Positions 9,098 through 17,542 of a stretch of 64,000 bases of DNA are shown in pieces. Position 1 is the stretch's first letter; each line of letters starts with the position of its first letter. Under the pieces are notes generated by a model that was given only the letters and a program-made list of their open reading frames with translations, ran no database searches and was not told the DNA's origin. The translations under genes and the position numbers were made by a program. Source of the stretch: an uncultured Acetatifactor sp. (GTDB lineage: Bacteria; Bacillota; Clostridia; Lachnospirales; Lachnospiraceae); NCBI GenBank assembly GCA_910587555.1, contig CAJULV010000002.1:108689-172688 (forward strand), given 5' to 3'.

Positions 9098-10408
9098 TCA
9101 CTCCTGTCTCTTCTTTTTGTATTCGTTTATAAAGTAGGCAAGTTTACCCGTCTCACCGTCGGGAAGTAATTCCTCTCTATATACAAACTCCCATTTTGCA
9201 TTCTTTAATGCCTCTTCTTCTAATTTATCTACAAATAAATCACTAATCGTTTCTCTCCATCCCATATAGGATGGTTTAATAACTAGCTTCACCGTAAATT
9301 GATTTATATCTGTTTGTACTACTTGAAATTGCAGTATAATGTTTCCAACTTTTTCATTGATATATTCAACTACTTTAAGGAAAACATATGCCGTAATTTC
9401 CTCCCCTCCATCAGTCGATATTAATTCACATTCCCTTCCATTAATCAACTCTAAAATAGTGTCCTTACATCTACAGCTGCATTCTGAAGCAGCATACAAT
9501 ATTCCCCTCTCTCCTATTTTGTATCGGATAAAAGGCATTGCCCTATTGTTTAATGATGTAATATATATATCTCCAGCCTCGCCAAACGGAACCGCTTTTC
9601 CTTCCCTTAATACTTCTACGTATACACTAGATGCGTGAACATGCATTTTTTTATTATTACATTCACTTGCAATGCTATTCGCTTCATTACAGCCATACTG
9701 ATTTGCTACTGTACATTGAAATGCTTGTTCAATCTCATAACGAACCTGATCCGTTAGATACTCTCCCGTTAGTTCTATATATTCTATACTTGGAATTGGT
9801 GGAAAATTTTTCATTGCAATTCTCTTACTGAGTAACAGTGCTATTGATGGCTGCATCATGATCCATTTGGGTTCAAACCTCAGCATTTGCGCATAAATGT
9901 CATCAATGCGCTGTGAACTCATATTGTTTTTGCAGAACCCTATTGCCTTGCCATTCGATAAAACAGTTACATCCTTAGCCTCTAACAATCTATTTCTTGC
10001 GTATTGAGTAGTATAAAAGTAACAGTATTTATCACTGGGCGTTATTCCAAAATATTCTTTTCGTCTATACCATAACCCCATTAAAGATCTGGTTTCATCG
10101 TGTACATCCCAATACACCTTAAGATAGTGTCCTGATGAACCGGATGTTCTTTGAATACTTAATTTTTTCGAGTTTGCATAACCCTTATAAACATCCGACA
10201 ACATTTCCGTTTCTCTACCAATAATCATTGATTTATCTACTAAGGGCAATTCTCCAAAGGCATCCGGTAATAACTGCCCTAAATCAATCTTCCTATTCCC
10301 TAATAATTCTCGGTAAAAAGGTACTGTAGTATATGCATGTACTACCATTTCAAGTAATTTGTCAAATAATACATCTTTCATTTCACTTATTCCTGGTTTG
10401 TAACCCAA
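9098..10408 (-). CDS. PaaK/CapK-like adenylate-forming ligase
   Basis: Up to 436 residues. The P-loop RTSGSSGHYLKVYWD lies near residue 107, and NQYGCNEANSIASECN near residue 235 is the Y-G-x-x-E adenylation motif. AMPFIRYKIGERG near residue 290 is the conserved RYxxGD-like segment, and the C-terminal GETGKLAYFIN holds the mobile-domain Lys. This matches the phenylacetate-CoA ligase/CapK branch of the ANL superfamily, which activates a carboxylate as acyl-AMP. The gene lies directly after an intact carrier protein, so loading of that carrier is the simplest role. The start is unsure: a TTG at 10408 has AAGGAG only two bases away, while ATG at 10381 has AGGA nine bases away. The substrate is unknown. 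Confidence 0.85.
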   Translation of the reverse strand: MGYKPGISEMKDVLFDKLLEMVVHAYTTVPFYRELLGNRKIDLGQLLPDAFGELPLVDKSMIIGRETEMLSDVYKGYANSKKLSIQRTSGSSGHYLKVYWDVHDETRSLMGLWYRRKEYFGITPSDKYCYFYTTQYARNRLLEAKDVTVLSNGKAIGFCKNNMSSQRIDDIYAQMLRFEPKWIMMQPSIALLLSKRIAMKNFPPIPSIEYIELTGEYLTDQVRYEIEQAFQCTVANQYGCNEANSIASECNNKKMHVHASSVYVEVLREGKAVPFGEAGDIYITSLNNRAMPFIRYKIGERGILYAASECSCRCKDTILELINGRECELISTDGGEEITAYVFLKVVEYINEKVGNIILQFQVVQTDINQFTVKLVIKPSYMGWRETISDLFVDKLEEEALKNAKWEFVYREELLPDGETGKLAYFINEYKKKRQE

Positions 10409-10425
10409 TACTCCTTCCCGTGATT

Positions 10426-10695
10426 CTATTCAAAATCTATAGTAGTAAGTTCCTTTATAAAATCAGCCAACTTATCTATTGTCGTAAGGCTTTCAATTAA
10501 CAGAGCTTCATCCTCAAAATTTATACCATATCTATTTTCTATCTCGACCAGCAGCAGCATAAGTTCAACAGAATCCAACTCCAAGTCTTCAATTAAATTA
10601 TTATCTCCGTCATCTATTAATTCCTTTACAGAAGGTTTTATATTTATAATAAACTCTTTAATATCATTTCTATAACTATCTTGCTGACTATTCAT
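10426..10695 (-). CDS. Acyl/peptidyl carrier protein (intact attachment Ser)
   Basis: An 89-residue carrier protein. The start at 10695 has GGAGG five bases upstream; the in-frame ATG at 10707 contains that site and is less likely. The motif DLELDSVELMLLLVEIENRY carries the Ser that would receive 4'-phosphopantetheine, and acidic residues around helix 2 fit the family. It is the first gene of the operon that starts at the promoter near 10834. The adenylating ligase follows 18 bp downstream. Together they suggest a tethered acyl or aminoacyl intermediate destined for the peptide or its leader. Its counterpart at 6233-6511 lacks the Ser. Confidence 0.9.
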   Translation of the reverse strand: MNSQQDSYRNDIKEFIINIKPSVKELIDDGDNNLIEDLELDSVELMLLLVEIENRYGINFEDEALLIESLTTIDKLADFIKELTTIDFE

Positions 10696-10810
10696 GCTAT
10701 CCTCCATCTACCTTTTACAAGATTTTTATCCTATTTCGGACAAACGTCTATCCCTAAAGTATTTCCCTTATAAGCATTGTAATCTTACCCTGTATTTCGG
10801 TTCGTTTTTT

Positions 10811-10839
10811 ATAATAATACTGATTTCGAGGATTGTCCA
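10811..10839 (-). promoter_or_regulatory. Promoter of the Cys-rich peptide operon
   Basis: On the minus strand TGGACA (10839-10834) and TATTAT (10816-10811) are separated by exactly 17 bp. It is the only good sigma-A-like promoter in the 195-bp gap between lanM and the carrier-protein gene. It sits 9 bp downstream of the direct-repeat pair at 10849-10878. Confidence 0.65.
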
Positions 10840-10848
10840 TACAGCTAC

Positions 10849-10878
10849 CCCCAATAGCACTATACCGGCTCCCAACAG
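10849..10878 (-). promoter_or_regulatory. Direct-repeat pair, probable LytTR regulator site (copy 2)
   Basis: Minus-strand repeats CTGTTGGGA (10878-10870) and CTATTGGGG (10857-10849) start 21 bp apart, two helical turns. Nine bases separate the second repeat from the -35 element. The spacer also resembles the copy upstream of lanA: both contain a TAGTG segment just before the second repeat. This is the geometry known for LytTR-family regulators such as AgrA and PlnC. Confidence 0.65.
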
Positions 10879-10890
10879 CAAATTTTTCCT

Positions 10891-13815
10891 CTACCAGTCT
10901 ACGCATAACACCCCCAGCACCTTCTCTTCTCCGCATAAACAGCTGTACCCAACCCCCGCAAGTCCTCCCAGCAAACCATAATCACCGAATTCCTGCGCTT
11001 CCATCCATGGAACCATATCATTCTTCCCACCCCCAATGGCCTTCATAACCAAGTATTTAAACCGCGAAATCTCCTCCGCTGTGTTACTCATACGCGACAT
11101 CAGCGCCAGGTTTCCGCAGATACCATGGCACAGGCAGAGGCTTTTTTTCAGGTAAATCTGTTTCCCATCTCCCGCCGTCCTCTGTTTTTCCTCCGCAAAA
11201 CCCTCAGTCCACCTCAGTTCCTCCCTGAAATCCCCCTCTGCACATTCCATTGCCTCCATTCGTGCCAAGACAATGCCACCCCATCCATGACACCATGCCA
11301 TTTCCTGACTCTCCCGAACCCGGCTTTCCCCGCCGCGCAAATCCTCCCAATCCAACATATCTTCTCTGTAATAATGTTCTTCATACCGGTAAGCACTGTA
11401 CGCCGTCTCCAAATATTTCTTCTCCCCGGCAACATACCCAAGCCGTGTCAGGGCCAGCATAATCCCAGCTGTCCCATGGGCAAAGCCCGTTAAGGCTGTC
11501 CCTGCGGAACGGTTCACCCAGCCAGAACCATATCCGTAATCTGTTGCCGCCCGTATTAACCAGTCCCCTGCTTCCCTTGCCCATACCAGGTAGCAGCCCT
11601 CGCCTGTCAGCCTATACGCTTTCAGGAAAACCAAAATAGCCCCTGCATTCCCGCCCAATACATCATATTCCCGATCCCCTTCTAACCCTCTGGCAGCTGC
11701 CTGGCACTGCTTCCGCAAATACTCCAGGAAAATGCAATCCCCATAGATATCGTAGAACAGCATATAGGCAAACGCCAGCGAAGCCTCTCCCGTATATGCC
11801 CCTGTAAACCGCTTTCCCACTCCCCTCTCCTGAAATAGAGCATCCGTATGCCGGAAGAGCATGTCCACCAAAACCTTCCGCAGCCTTTCATATTCTTCCT
11901 TATCCGTTTTCCCTGAAAGCTCTGCCATAAACAGCGTGACCCCCGCCAGCCCGCCATACAGACTGTAGTCCATGGGCCGTATCAGGCAGCTTCTCTCTCT
12001 GAATCCCGTTGCCATCATACTGATCCACCCCACTTCTTTACCGTCCTCCGACCATATAGCATTCTCCAGCAGAATATCTCCAATCCGTTCCGCTGCCCTG
12101 ATTCTGAACCCTTCTGCTTCCTCCTGCCCCCCGGTTCCCAAACTGCCGGAGGCAACTCCCACCTTCCCTGCTTCCCGCAGGTATCCCTGCTCTGTTTCCC
12201 GCTTCGCCCCCATCAGCAATGCTGTGCGGATCAGCCTCTGCTGCCTTCTCAGATCCTCTGCCCCCATACGCCCCAGGCGCCTTTGGATGCATTTCAGTAC
12301 CGGATACTCGAAGTATCCTTTCAACCTTTCCCCTGTCCCGCTATACATCTGCCGCCCACCGGGACAGTAGGTGAAAATGGGGACATCTCCCCGCCTTAAT
12401 TCCTCCTGTTCCTGCTTCCTAATCCACTCTCCTGCCTCCCCGGCTGCATCATTCAGCACATCCCAAACAAGCTTCCGCCCTTCCTCTCCCGTCAGCATAT
12501 CCGGATGCCCCATAGCCTGCAGCAACATAAAGTACATCTGCGTATCTCGCACCACATATCGGACATCCGCATTCCGGAACTGCCACAGCTTCTCCCAAAC
12601 TTCCCTTTTTCGTCCGGATAGAAATCCATAAGCATCCTCAAATCCTCTCTGAATTTCTTCCAGAAATTCAGCAGGCTCAATAAACTCCCCCTCCAGGACA
12701 GCCAGATTTTTCCCTTCCCCTGTCTCAGGCTTCCGGTACTCGATATGCATATTTATGGTGCCAGGCTCCGCCACCATGGGCACTTTCACCGAAGCCAGCT
12801 GCCCTCCTTTCCCGTTAATGGCACTTACATTTATGCCCTCCCCGTCCCTGTTCCATGTATATAAGGGAAGAAGCCCTGTCTGCAGCACTGATTCTCGGTA
12901 AAATCGCTCCGTATTCCCCATCTCCCTGTCCTGCCCCATCCCCCGGCTTCCCACTATCATCTCCAAATCCACGATAACCGGATATTCACCGCAGGCAATC
13001 AGGTTCTCGTAATGAATGTCTTCAGAACCTAACAAATAGCTGACACACAGCAGAATACCATTCCTGTAATAATACCGCTCCAATTCTTCCCGGGAATGGC
13101 AGGCAGACCCGGATACCCACTGGCACCAGCCATAGCTTGCTCTGTCCCAGGCACAGTTCCACCAGAAAGGCACTCCAAGCCCCCTGAAAACCCATCCGAG
13201 GAACGCCGTATATTCTTCATCTATTGCAAGGCTCCTTGGCTTATATACCAGCTTCTCCCCATTATCTGCTTCCAGAATCAAAACTCTTCGCCCATGCCTG
13301 TGGGCATCCGTACTCCCGCCGCCAAGCCTTTGGATATTCCTGCACGGGTTCCCCTGGAAAAACCTGCTGTTGATACCCTCCCTGTCCTCCGTGAACCGAT
13401 CCATTGCTTCCCCTATATTCCGCACAAAATCCCCCAGGGTTCTCAGCACGCCTTCATACATCAGGGGATATGCATCGTATACCTCCCGTAGGTAATCCGG
13501 GTTCCCCAGAAAATCCTCCTCAAAGCAGGCATACTTCTCCTCTCCTGTAAACCCTTTCAGAGAGCCTTCTTCCTCACAGATTTCCATCTCCAGCAAAAAT
13601 GTCCGTAGGGTAATCCTCTTCATTTGACCCAGATACGCATCCATCAATTCCCTGGTTAATTCTGGAACCGCGGCTCTCCTGGCACTTCCCATTTCATCCA
13701 GGCAACGCAGCAACGCCCGCTGTAAATGGTCATAATACTGCTCAAATACACCGCCTTTGGTATCCCCGCCACCAACTGTCTCCCAATACCATTGTTCCAG
13801 TAATGCCTTCTCCAT
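10891..13815 (-). CDS. lanM: Class II lanthipeptide synthetase LanM
   Basis: A 974-residue bifunctional enzyme that phosphorylates and eliminates Ser/Thr, then adds Cys to form (methyl)lanthionine rings. The start at 13815 is preferred because GAGGG lies upstream; an upstream TTG at 13890 lies beyond a terminator hairpin and overlaps the precursor gene. The dehydratase half contains the KLVYKPRSLAIDEEY segment near residue 210 and GSEDIHYENLIACGEYPVIVDLEM near residue 300, lipid-kinase-like active-site elements. The LanC-like cyclase half has FAHGTAGIML, the zinc ligands Cys842 in CHGWGG and Cys896-His897 in LCHGICGN. All key residues are present, so the enzyme appears functional. Its substrate is the peptide encoded 69 bp upstream. 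Confidence 0.95.
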   Translation of the reverse strand: MEKALLEQWYWETVGGGDTKGGVFEQYYDHLQRALLRCLDEMGSARRAAVPELTRELMDAYLGQMKRITLRTFLLEMEICEEEGSLKGFTGEEKYACFEEDFLGNPDYLREVYDAYPLMYEGVLRTLGDFVRNIGEAMDRFTEDREGINSRFFQGNPCRNIQRLGGGSTDAHRHGRRVLILEADNGEKLVYKPRSLAIDEEYTAFLGWVFRGLGVPFWWNCAWDRASYGWCQWVSGSACHSREELERYYYRNGILLCVSYLLGSEDIHYENLIACGEYPVIVDLEMIVGSRGMGQDREMGNTERFYRESVLQTGLLPLYTWNRDGEGINVSAINGKGGQLASVKVPMVAEPGTINMHIEYRKPETGEGKNLAVLEGEFIEPAEFLEEIQRGFEDAYGFLSGRKREVWEKLWQFRNADVRYVVRDTQMYFMLLQAMGHPDMLTGEEGRKLVWDVLNDAAGEAGEWIRKQEQEELRRGDVPIFTYCPGGRQMYSGTGERLKGYFEYPVLKCIQRRLGRMGAEDLRRQQRLIRTALLMGAKRETEQGYLREAGKVGVASGSLGTGGQEEAEGFRIRAAERIGDILLENAIWSEDGKEVGWISMMATGFRERSCLIRPMDYSLYGGLAGVTLFMAELSGKTDKEEYERLRKVLVDMLFRHTDALFQERGVGKRFTGAYTGEASLAFAYMLFYDIYGDCIFLEYLRKQCQAAARGLEGDREYDVLGGNAGAILVFLKAYRLTGEGCYLVWAREAGDWLIRAATDYGYGSGWVNRSAGTALTGFAHGTAGIMLALTRLGYVAGEKKYLETAYSAYRYEEHYYREDMLDWEDLRGGESRVRESQEMAWCHGWGGIVLARMEAMECAEGDFREELRWTEGFAEEKQRTAGDGKQIYLKKSLCLCHGICGNLALMSRMSNTAEEISRFKYLVMKAIGGGKNDMVPWMEAQEFGDYGLLGGLAGVGYSCLCGEEKVLGVLCVDW

Positions 13816-13850
13816 CTGTTTACCCTCGCTCTTCCTACTTTCTGTAAAAA

Positions 13851-13872
13851 AAGAAGGCATCCCTGCCTTCTT
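13851..13872 (-). terminator. Intrinsic terminator/attenuator between lanA and lanM
   Basis: On the minus strand a perfect 9-bp stem (AAGAAGGCA / TGCCTTCTT) with a 4-base loop is followed by a T-run (TTTTT). It lies just after the lanA stop codon. Partial read-through would give much more precursor than synthetase mRNA, a common arrangement in lantibiotic operons. Confidence 0.85.
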
Positions 13873-13883
13873 TTCCAATACAC

Positions 13884-14051
13884 TCAACAACAGGCAATAG
13901 TCAATATCGTATCACATCCCAACGTTATAGTAGCCATACTATCCTCTGCCCCAGCCTCTAGTAGTCTCTTGATTTCATCAAACTCTCTTTCTAGGCTTCC
14001 TGCTGATGTTTCATGCCCATATTTTACCTTTCTGATTTCTGCCCTGCTCAT
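13884..14051 (-). CDS. lanA: Class II lanthipeptide precursor peptide
   Basis: A 55-residue peptide with an ideal AGGAGG site five bases before the ATG. The leader (about residues 1-35) is charged and helical and includes SLEREFDEIKRLLEAGAED. The core is hydrophobic with modifiable residues: Ser38, Thr41, Thr43, Cys46, Thr48, Thr51, Cys54 and Cys55, ending in two Cys. Cleavage after the G-A pair (34/35) would fit LanT-type processing and leave a 20-residue core; the exact site is inferred. Three Cys and five Ser/Thr allow up to three rings. The segment TITLGCDTIL loosely recalls the start of lichenicidin alpha-type peptides. The gene lies between a LytTR-type regulatory site and lanM. Confidence 0.88.
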   Translation of the reverse strand: MSRAEIRKVKYGHETSAGSLEREFDEIKRLLEAGAEDSMATITLGCDTILTIACC

Positions 14052-14103
14052 ATTTACCTCCTATTTTCGTTTTATGTTTAATCGCCTCATTCCTTTCTTC
14101 CAC

Positions 14104-14148
14104 TTTCAACTATCTGGATTCCAATAGCACTATTGCGGCTCCCAATAG
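14104..14148 (-). promoter_or_regulatory. lanA promoter region with direct-repeat pair, probable LytTR site (copy 1)
   Basis: Minus-strand repeats CTATTGGGA (14148-14140) and CTATTGGAA (14127-14119) start 21 bp apart. Nine bases further lies TTGAAA (14109-14104) as a -35-like element. No canonical -10 sits 17 bp downstream, which is typical of activator-dependent promoters. The same layout recurs at 10834-10878. Confidence 0.65.
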
Positions 14149-14158
14149 TTATCTCGCC

Positions 14159-15487
14159 TTATGCAAATCCCTTCAGGTATACTATCAGCTTAAAAGTATT
14201 TTCTTCTGCCTCTATCTGCATATGCCCTTCATACCGCTTCACTACCTGCTGGATACTCCGCATTCCTAATCCATGGCGGGCTTTTTTATCCTTTTTCGTA
14301 GTTCTCGGAATCTCCCCATTAAACTTAAGTTTCCCTCCTGTCTTACTATTGGAAGCGATTATCACCAACATCATCCCCTTCCTGGTGCATTTCAAATCTA
14401 TCCAACGTTCTACCCCTTCCGCCAGGCCCTGATTCGCCTCTATGGCATTATCTAGGATATTCGAAATTAACGCCACAATTTCCACAGAACTAAGAAGCAA
14501 GCCGTCCATATCGCACATCGCGTATTGAACAGCAATTCCTGAAGCCTCCCCCTCCTTCATTTTCCTTTTCAATACCAGATTCAGCATTCCGTGATTCACC
14601 AGTTTTCTGTTTATATCTTTTTTCAATTCTATATCAATTTCCTCCAGATGGCCAAGCGCCTCCTTTCCCCTGCCTGTCTCTATTAAATCCTGCATGAACT
14701 GCTTATGTTTACTGAAATCATGCTGCAGTATCTCTATTTTCTCATAAGCCTGCTGCCATATCCGATACTCATTTTCTATTGCCTCCATCTTCTGCTGTAA
14801 ATTTCGGGAACTCTCCCTGGTATGCTGTAAAGCTACATATGCCAGGAAACACACCATGATAAGCAAGCTCCCCAATAGGAAAAACCACCAATTATATATC
14901 AACATCTCTGAAAACATAGCGAGATAAATTCTCTGAAAATACGTCACACACACAAATAACGGCAGTACCAGAACCCATACCCATCTTAGACAATGTTCAA
15001 GCTCCCGTTTCCTCTGCCATACCAGCCGACACACAGGGCGCAGCCCCCACAGCAAAACCGCCGCCCCCAACAGTTGATAAACAGCCCTTGGAACAGCAGC
15101 TATCAAAAAGAGTTCCCTCTGTAATCCCGCAAAACCCAATAATATATAAGCCAGCGTCTGAAGCAAAAGGTCCACCAAAACCATCATCATCCACAATATA
15201 TATCCCAGGCAAAAAGAATTCGCATATCTGCAATGATACAGATATCTGGTAACCCCTGCTATCCATAAAATAATCAATATTGTAAAAGCCTTGGAAAACA
15301 GGGCAGGACTCATCATGTTATTAACTGTATTCATCCCGGCAACAAAAATCACAGAGAACACATATGTAATCCTACGCTTCCACACATCCACTCTCGGCTC
15401 CCAAATCGCCCCCGCCAGCCTCAGCGTAATCAACACTTTTACCGCGGTGAACAAAAACTCACAGCAAAAATAAAATCCCCTTACCAT
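14159..15487 (-). CDS. AgrC-like sensor histidine kinase
   Basis: A 442-residue membrane kinase. The ATG at 15487 overlaps the stop of the response-regulator gene (ATGGTAA), so the two are coupled. About six membrane helices fill residues 1-215, followed by a coiled linker. The phospho-acceptor is His in LQHDFSKHKQFM near residue 260, the N-box is LISNILDNAIEAN near 350, and a G-box GLGMRSIQQVV lies near 415. This is the HPK10/GHKL pattern of peptide-pheromone sensors. No agrB or agrD gene is visible, so the signal may be one of the locally made peptides; that is inference. Confidence 0.9.
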   Translation of the reverse strand: MVRGFYFCCEFLFTAVKVLITLRLAGAIWEPRVDVWKRRITYVFSVIFVAGMNTVNNMMSPALFSKAFTILIILWIAGVTRYLYHCRYANSFCLGYILWMMMVLVDLLLQTLAYILLGFAGLQRELFLIAAVPRAVYQLLGAAVLLWGLRPVCRLVWQRKRELEHCLRWVWVLVLPLFVCVTYFQRIYLAMFSEMLIYNWWFFLLGSLLIMVCFLAYVALQHTRESSRNLQQKMEAIENEYRIWQQAYEKIEILQHDFSKHKQFMQDLIETGRGKEALGHLEEIDIELKKDINRKLVNHGMLNLVLKRKMKEGEASGIAVQYAMCDMDGLLLSSVEIVALISNILDNAIEANQGLAEGVERWIDLKCTRKGMMLVIIASNSKTGGKLKFNGEIPRTTKKDKKARHGLGMRSIQQVVKRYEGHMQIEAEENTFKLIVYLKGFA

Positions 15488-16206
15488 TGTCTCCCCCAAT
15501 ACTTCGCAATCTCATCCTTCACCTTTGTCAGCCTGTACCGGCTCACAGGCAGACGCACGCTGTCTGCCAGGGTGATTTCTTCCTTTTCCAGGCAGGTGAT
15601 GTATTCCATATTGATGATATGCCCCCTGTTGATATAGAGGAAGCTTTCCTTCGGCAGCTTTTCGTACGCTTTCTCCAATGGCAGCTTCTCACTGTAATCC
15701 TCCCCGCCGAAGCAGTGGATAATGGTATATTTCTTTTTCTTCTCCTTCTCCAGGTACACAATCTTGTCCAGACGGAGCAGCTTCTTCATCTCGTCATTTT
15801 CCAACAGATAGATGTCTTCCCTGGCCTTCCTCTGCCGCTCCCTCCATATCCCGGCCAGGGCATCCGGAAGCTCTGCCTCATACCTTTCTTTTACGATATA
15901 GTCATAGGGCCTTACCTTATAAGCCGGCAGGGCATATTTTTCATAGTTGGATAAGATTATAATATCGGCATCCCCATCTCTTTCCTTAAGCCGTTTCGCC
16001 AGTTCCAGGCCGTCCATCCCTGAAAGCTCCACGTCCAGGATATAGATGTCACGGCTTCCTCCGCCCTCTGCCGCCTCCATCAGCGTATCTCCCGCCGTCA
16101 CGCACAGGATATCAGCCTCTTCCCCTGCCTCCTCGCAGTATTTCCTGGCAATCTCCTCCGCCTTCTTCCCAAATTCCCTGTCGTCATCCACAATCGCTAT
16201 CCGCAT
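15481..16206 (-). CDS. LytTR-family response regulator (AgrA-like)
   Basis: A 241-residue regulator. The start at 16206 follows GGAAGGGGAAGG; a longer in-frame start at 16236 is less likely. The N-terminal receiver (MRIAIVDDDREFGKK) has the phospho-acceptor Asp in YILDVELSGMDGLEL near residue 57 and Lys in DYIVKERYE near 107. The C-terminal LytTR domain spans about 140-235 (KYTIIHCFGGEDYSEKLPLE, then INRGHIINMEYI and SRYRLTKVKDEIAKYW). LytTR proteins bind pairs of about 9-bp direct repeats two helical turns apart, as seen upstream of lanA and of the Cys-rich peptide operon. Confidence 0.93.
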   Translation of the reverse strand: MRIAIVDDDREFGKKAEEIARKYCEEAGEEADILCVTAGDTLMEAAEGGGSRDIYILDVELSGMDGLELAKRLKERDGDADIIILSNYEKYALPAYKVRPYDYIVKERYEAELPDALAGIWRERQRKAREDIYLLENDEMKKLLRLDKIVYLEKEKKKKYTIIHCFGGEDYSEKLPLEKAYEKLPKESFLYINRGHIINMEYITCLEKEEITLADSVRLPVSRYRLTKVKDEIAKYWGRQW

Positions 16207-16363
16207 AATCCTTCCCCTTCCTTTGTATCCCCCCATGGCTCATTCACCTTCCTGCATGGAAAACTGTGCGGCACGGCTTGACAGCAGATCCGGAAAAATC
16301 GCCTGTTCACCTTTAACAGTCCGCACGAAAGATGAAACTGATAACCTTCTTTCTTGGTATTAT

Positions 16364-17542
16364 TTATCCGATCATAAAATAAGTCTCTCCCTGCAGCAGC
16401 CTGCCGAAGAAAACCAGGCCGCAGAACAGCTGGTAAGCCAGCACGCATCCGCAGATGCCAAATGCTAACCTGTAAAACAGGCAATGCCCCTTTCTTTTCA
16501 GCAGGAGAAGCCACTTCTCCAGGCTGAATACAAAAATCAGAAACAGCGCAATAGAATAGCCCCACAGGAAATTACCGTCCCGGGAGCGGCTTCCCGTTTC
16601 CACCAGAAGCAGCGCCTCCAGGAAACCCGCTCCTGTCATCCCCCATGCAAAGAGATAGCGCCTGTCACGCAGAAGCTCCCCTGCGGAGAACAGCAGCACA
16701 AGCAGCGGAAACGCGGCGGAACACAACACTGCTACTTTCGTCCTGCTGGCATGAAGGGAAAAGGTATACCAGGGAGACAGCGCAATGCCATGTCCCGTGT
16801 CCGTCCCGAACAGTACCATATTCTGCCACAGTATCACACCGCAGGCCGGAAGCACCGTGCTTCCCAGCAGAAATACCTGTTTAAACGGCGCCTTTCCGCA
16901 CAAATCCGCCAGCAGCTTCACAGCCAGCACCGGTGCAAATACCGTGAGAAAGCTGGGTTTGATGCCCGTACATAATGCCAGGAGTCCCGCCAGAATAAGC
17001 CATTGCCTGCCGGAAACACAGTCCCTGTATCCCTTCTCTGTCTTCAGATAGTAAATCACGGCCGCCAGCGCAGCCGGTTTCATAATCTGGTAGGTGGAAT
17101 TGTGCCAGATATTCCCCGCCTGATAACTCACATACCGGTATTCCCCCGCGTAACGCCAGAAAAACGGCATCACCAGATTCAGCAGCAATGCGCAGCCCAG
17201 GGTCAGGGCATCCGCCCCCTCTCTCCCCAGCAGAAGCGCCAGCAGCCTCTCCGTCAGAAAAATGCACAGTACCGAAGCCGCTGCCAGGAACAGGGCGATC
17301 AGCACCGTACCGTTTCCCCCCGCCCGGTAGAGGAGCTGGTACGCATACGCCGTAAAGCTGTAATACCAGCCGTCGTCAATAATCATGCTGATATGATAGG
17401 GCAAATCCGACTGGAAATACCGGTTGTTATAGTCCAACGGCTGGACGGACTGCATGTAAAAGAGGTAAAAGCACAGCCCCCCGTATATCAGTATAACAAG
17501 CCACAAAATGGCTGTTGTGTATTTTGACAGTTTGCTTTTCAT
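16364..17542 (-). CDS. Polytopic membrane protein of the polysaccharide locus
   Basis: A 392-residue protein with about nine to ten membrane helices. It starts at ATG 17542 after AAGGAGC. The first extracytoplasmic loop holds SDLPYHISMIIDDGWYYSFT, an Asp-rich loop reminiscent of GT-C fold glycosyltransferases, and helix-linked segments such as GIKPSFLTVFAPVLAVKLL resemble O-antigen or mannosyltransferase-type proteins. No catalytic motif is certain. It lies 124 bp after another GT-C-like gene and probably shares its operon. A role in extending or modifying a lipid-linked glycan is likely; the sugar is unknown. Confidence 0.6.
   Translation of the reverse strand: MKSKLSKYTTAILWLVILIYGGLCFYLFYMQSVQPLDYNNRYFQSDLPYHISMIIDDGWYYSFTAYAYQLLYRAGGNGTVLIALFLAAASVLCIFLTERLLALLLGREGADALTLGCALLLNLVMPFFWRYAGEYRYVSYQAGNIWHNSTYQIMKPAALAAVIYYLKTEKGYRDCVSGRQWLILAGLLALCTGIKPSFLTVFAPVLAVKLLADLCGKAPFKQVFLLGSTVLPACGVILWQNMVLFGTDTGHGIALSPWYTFSLHASRTKVAVLCSAAFPLLVLLFSAGELLRDRRYLFAWGMTGAGFLEALLLVETGSRSRDGNFLWGYSIALFLIFVFSLEKWLLLLKRKGHCLFYRLAFGICGCVLAYQLFCGLVFFGRLLQGETYFMIG

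Noticed and set aside
13816..13890. Upstream TTG start for lanM
   Set aside because: It would place the lanM N-terminus through the terminator hairpin and over the lanA stop; the ATG at 13815 has its own ribosome-binding site.
16207..16363. A third LytTR-type site upstream of the two-component genes
   Set aside because: I found no CTATTGG-like repeat pair in this gap, so autoregulation at this point is not supported.
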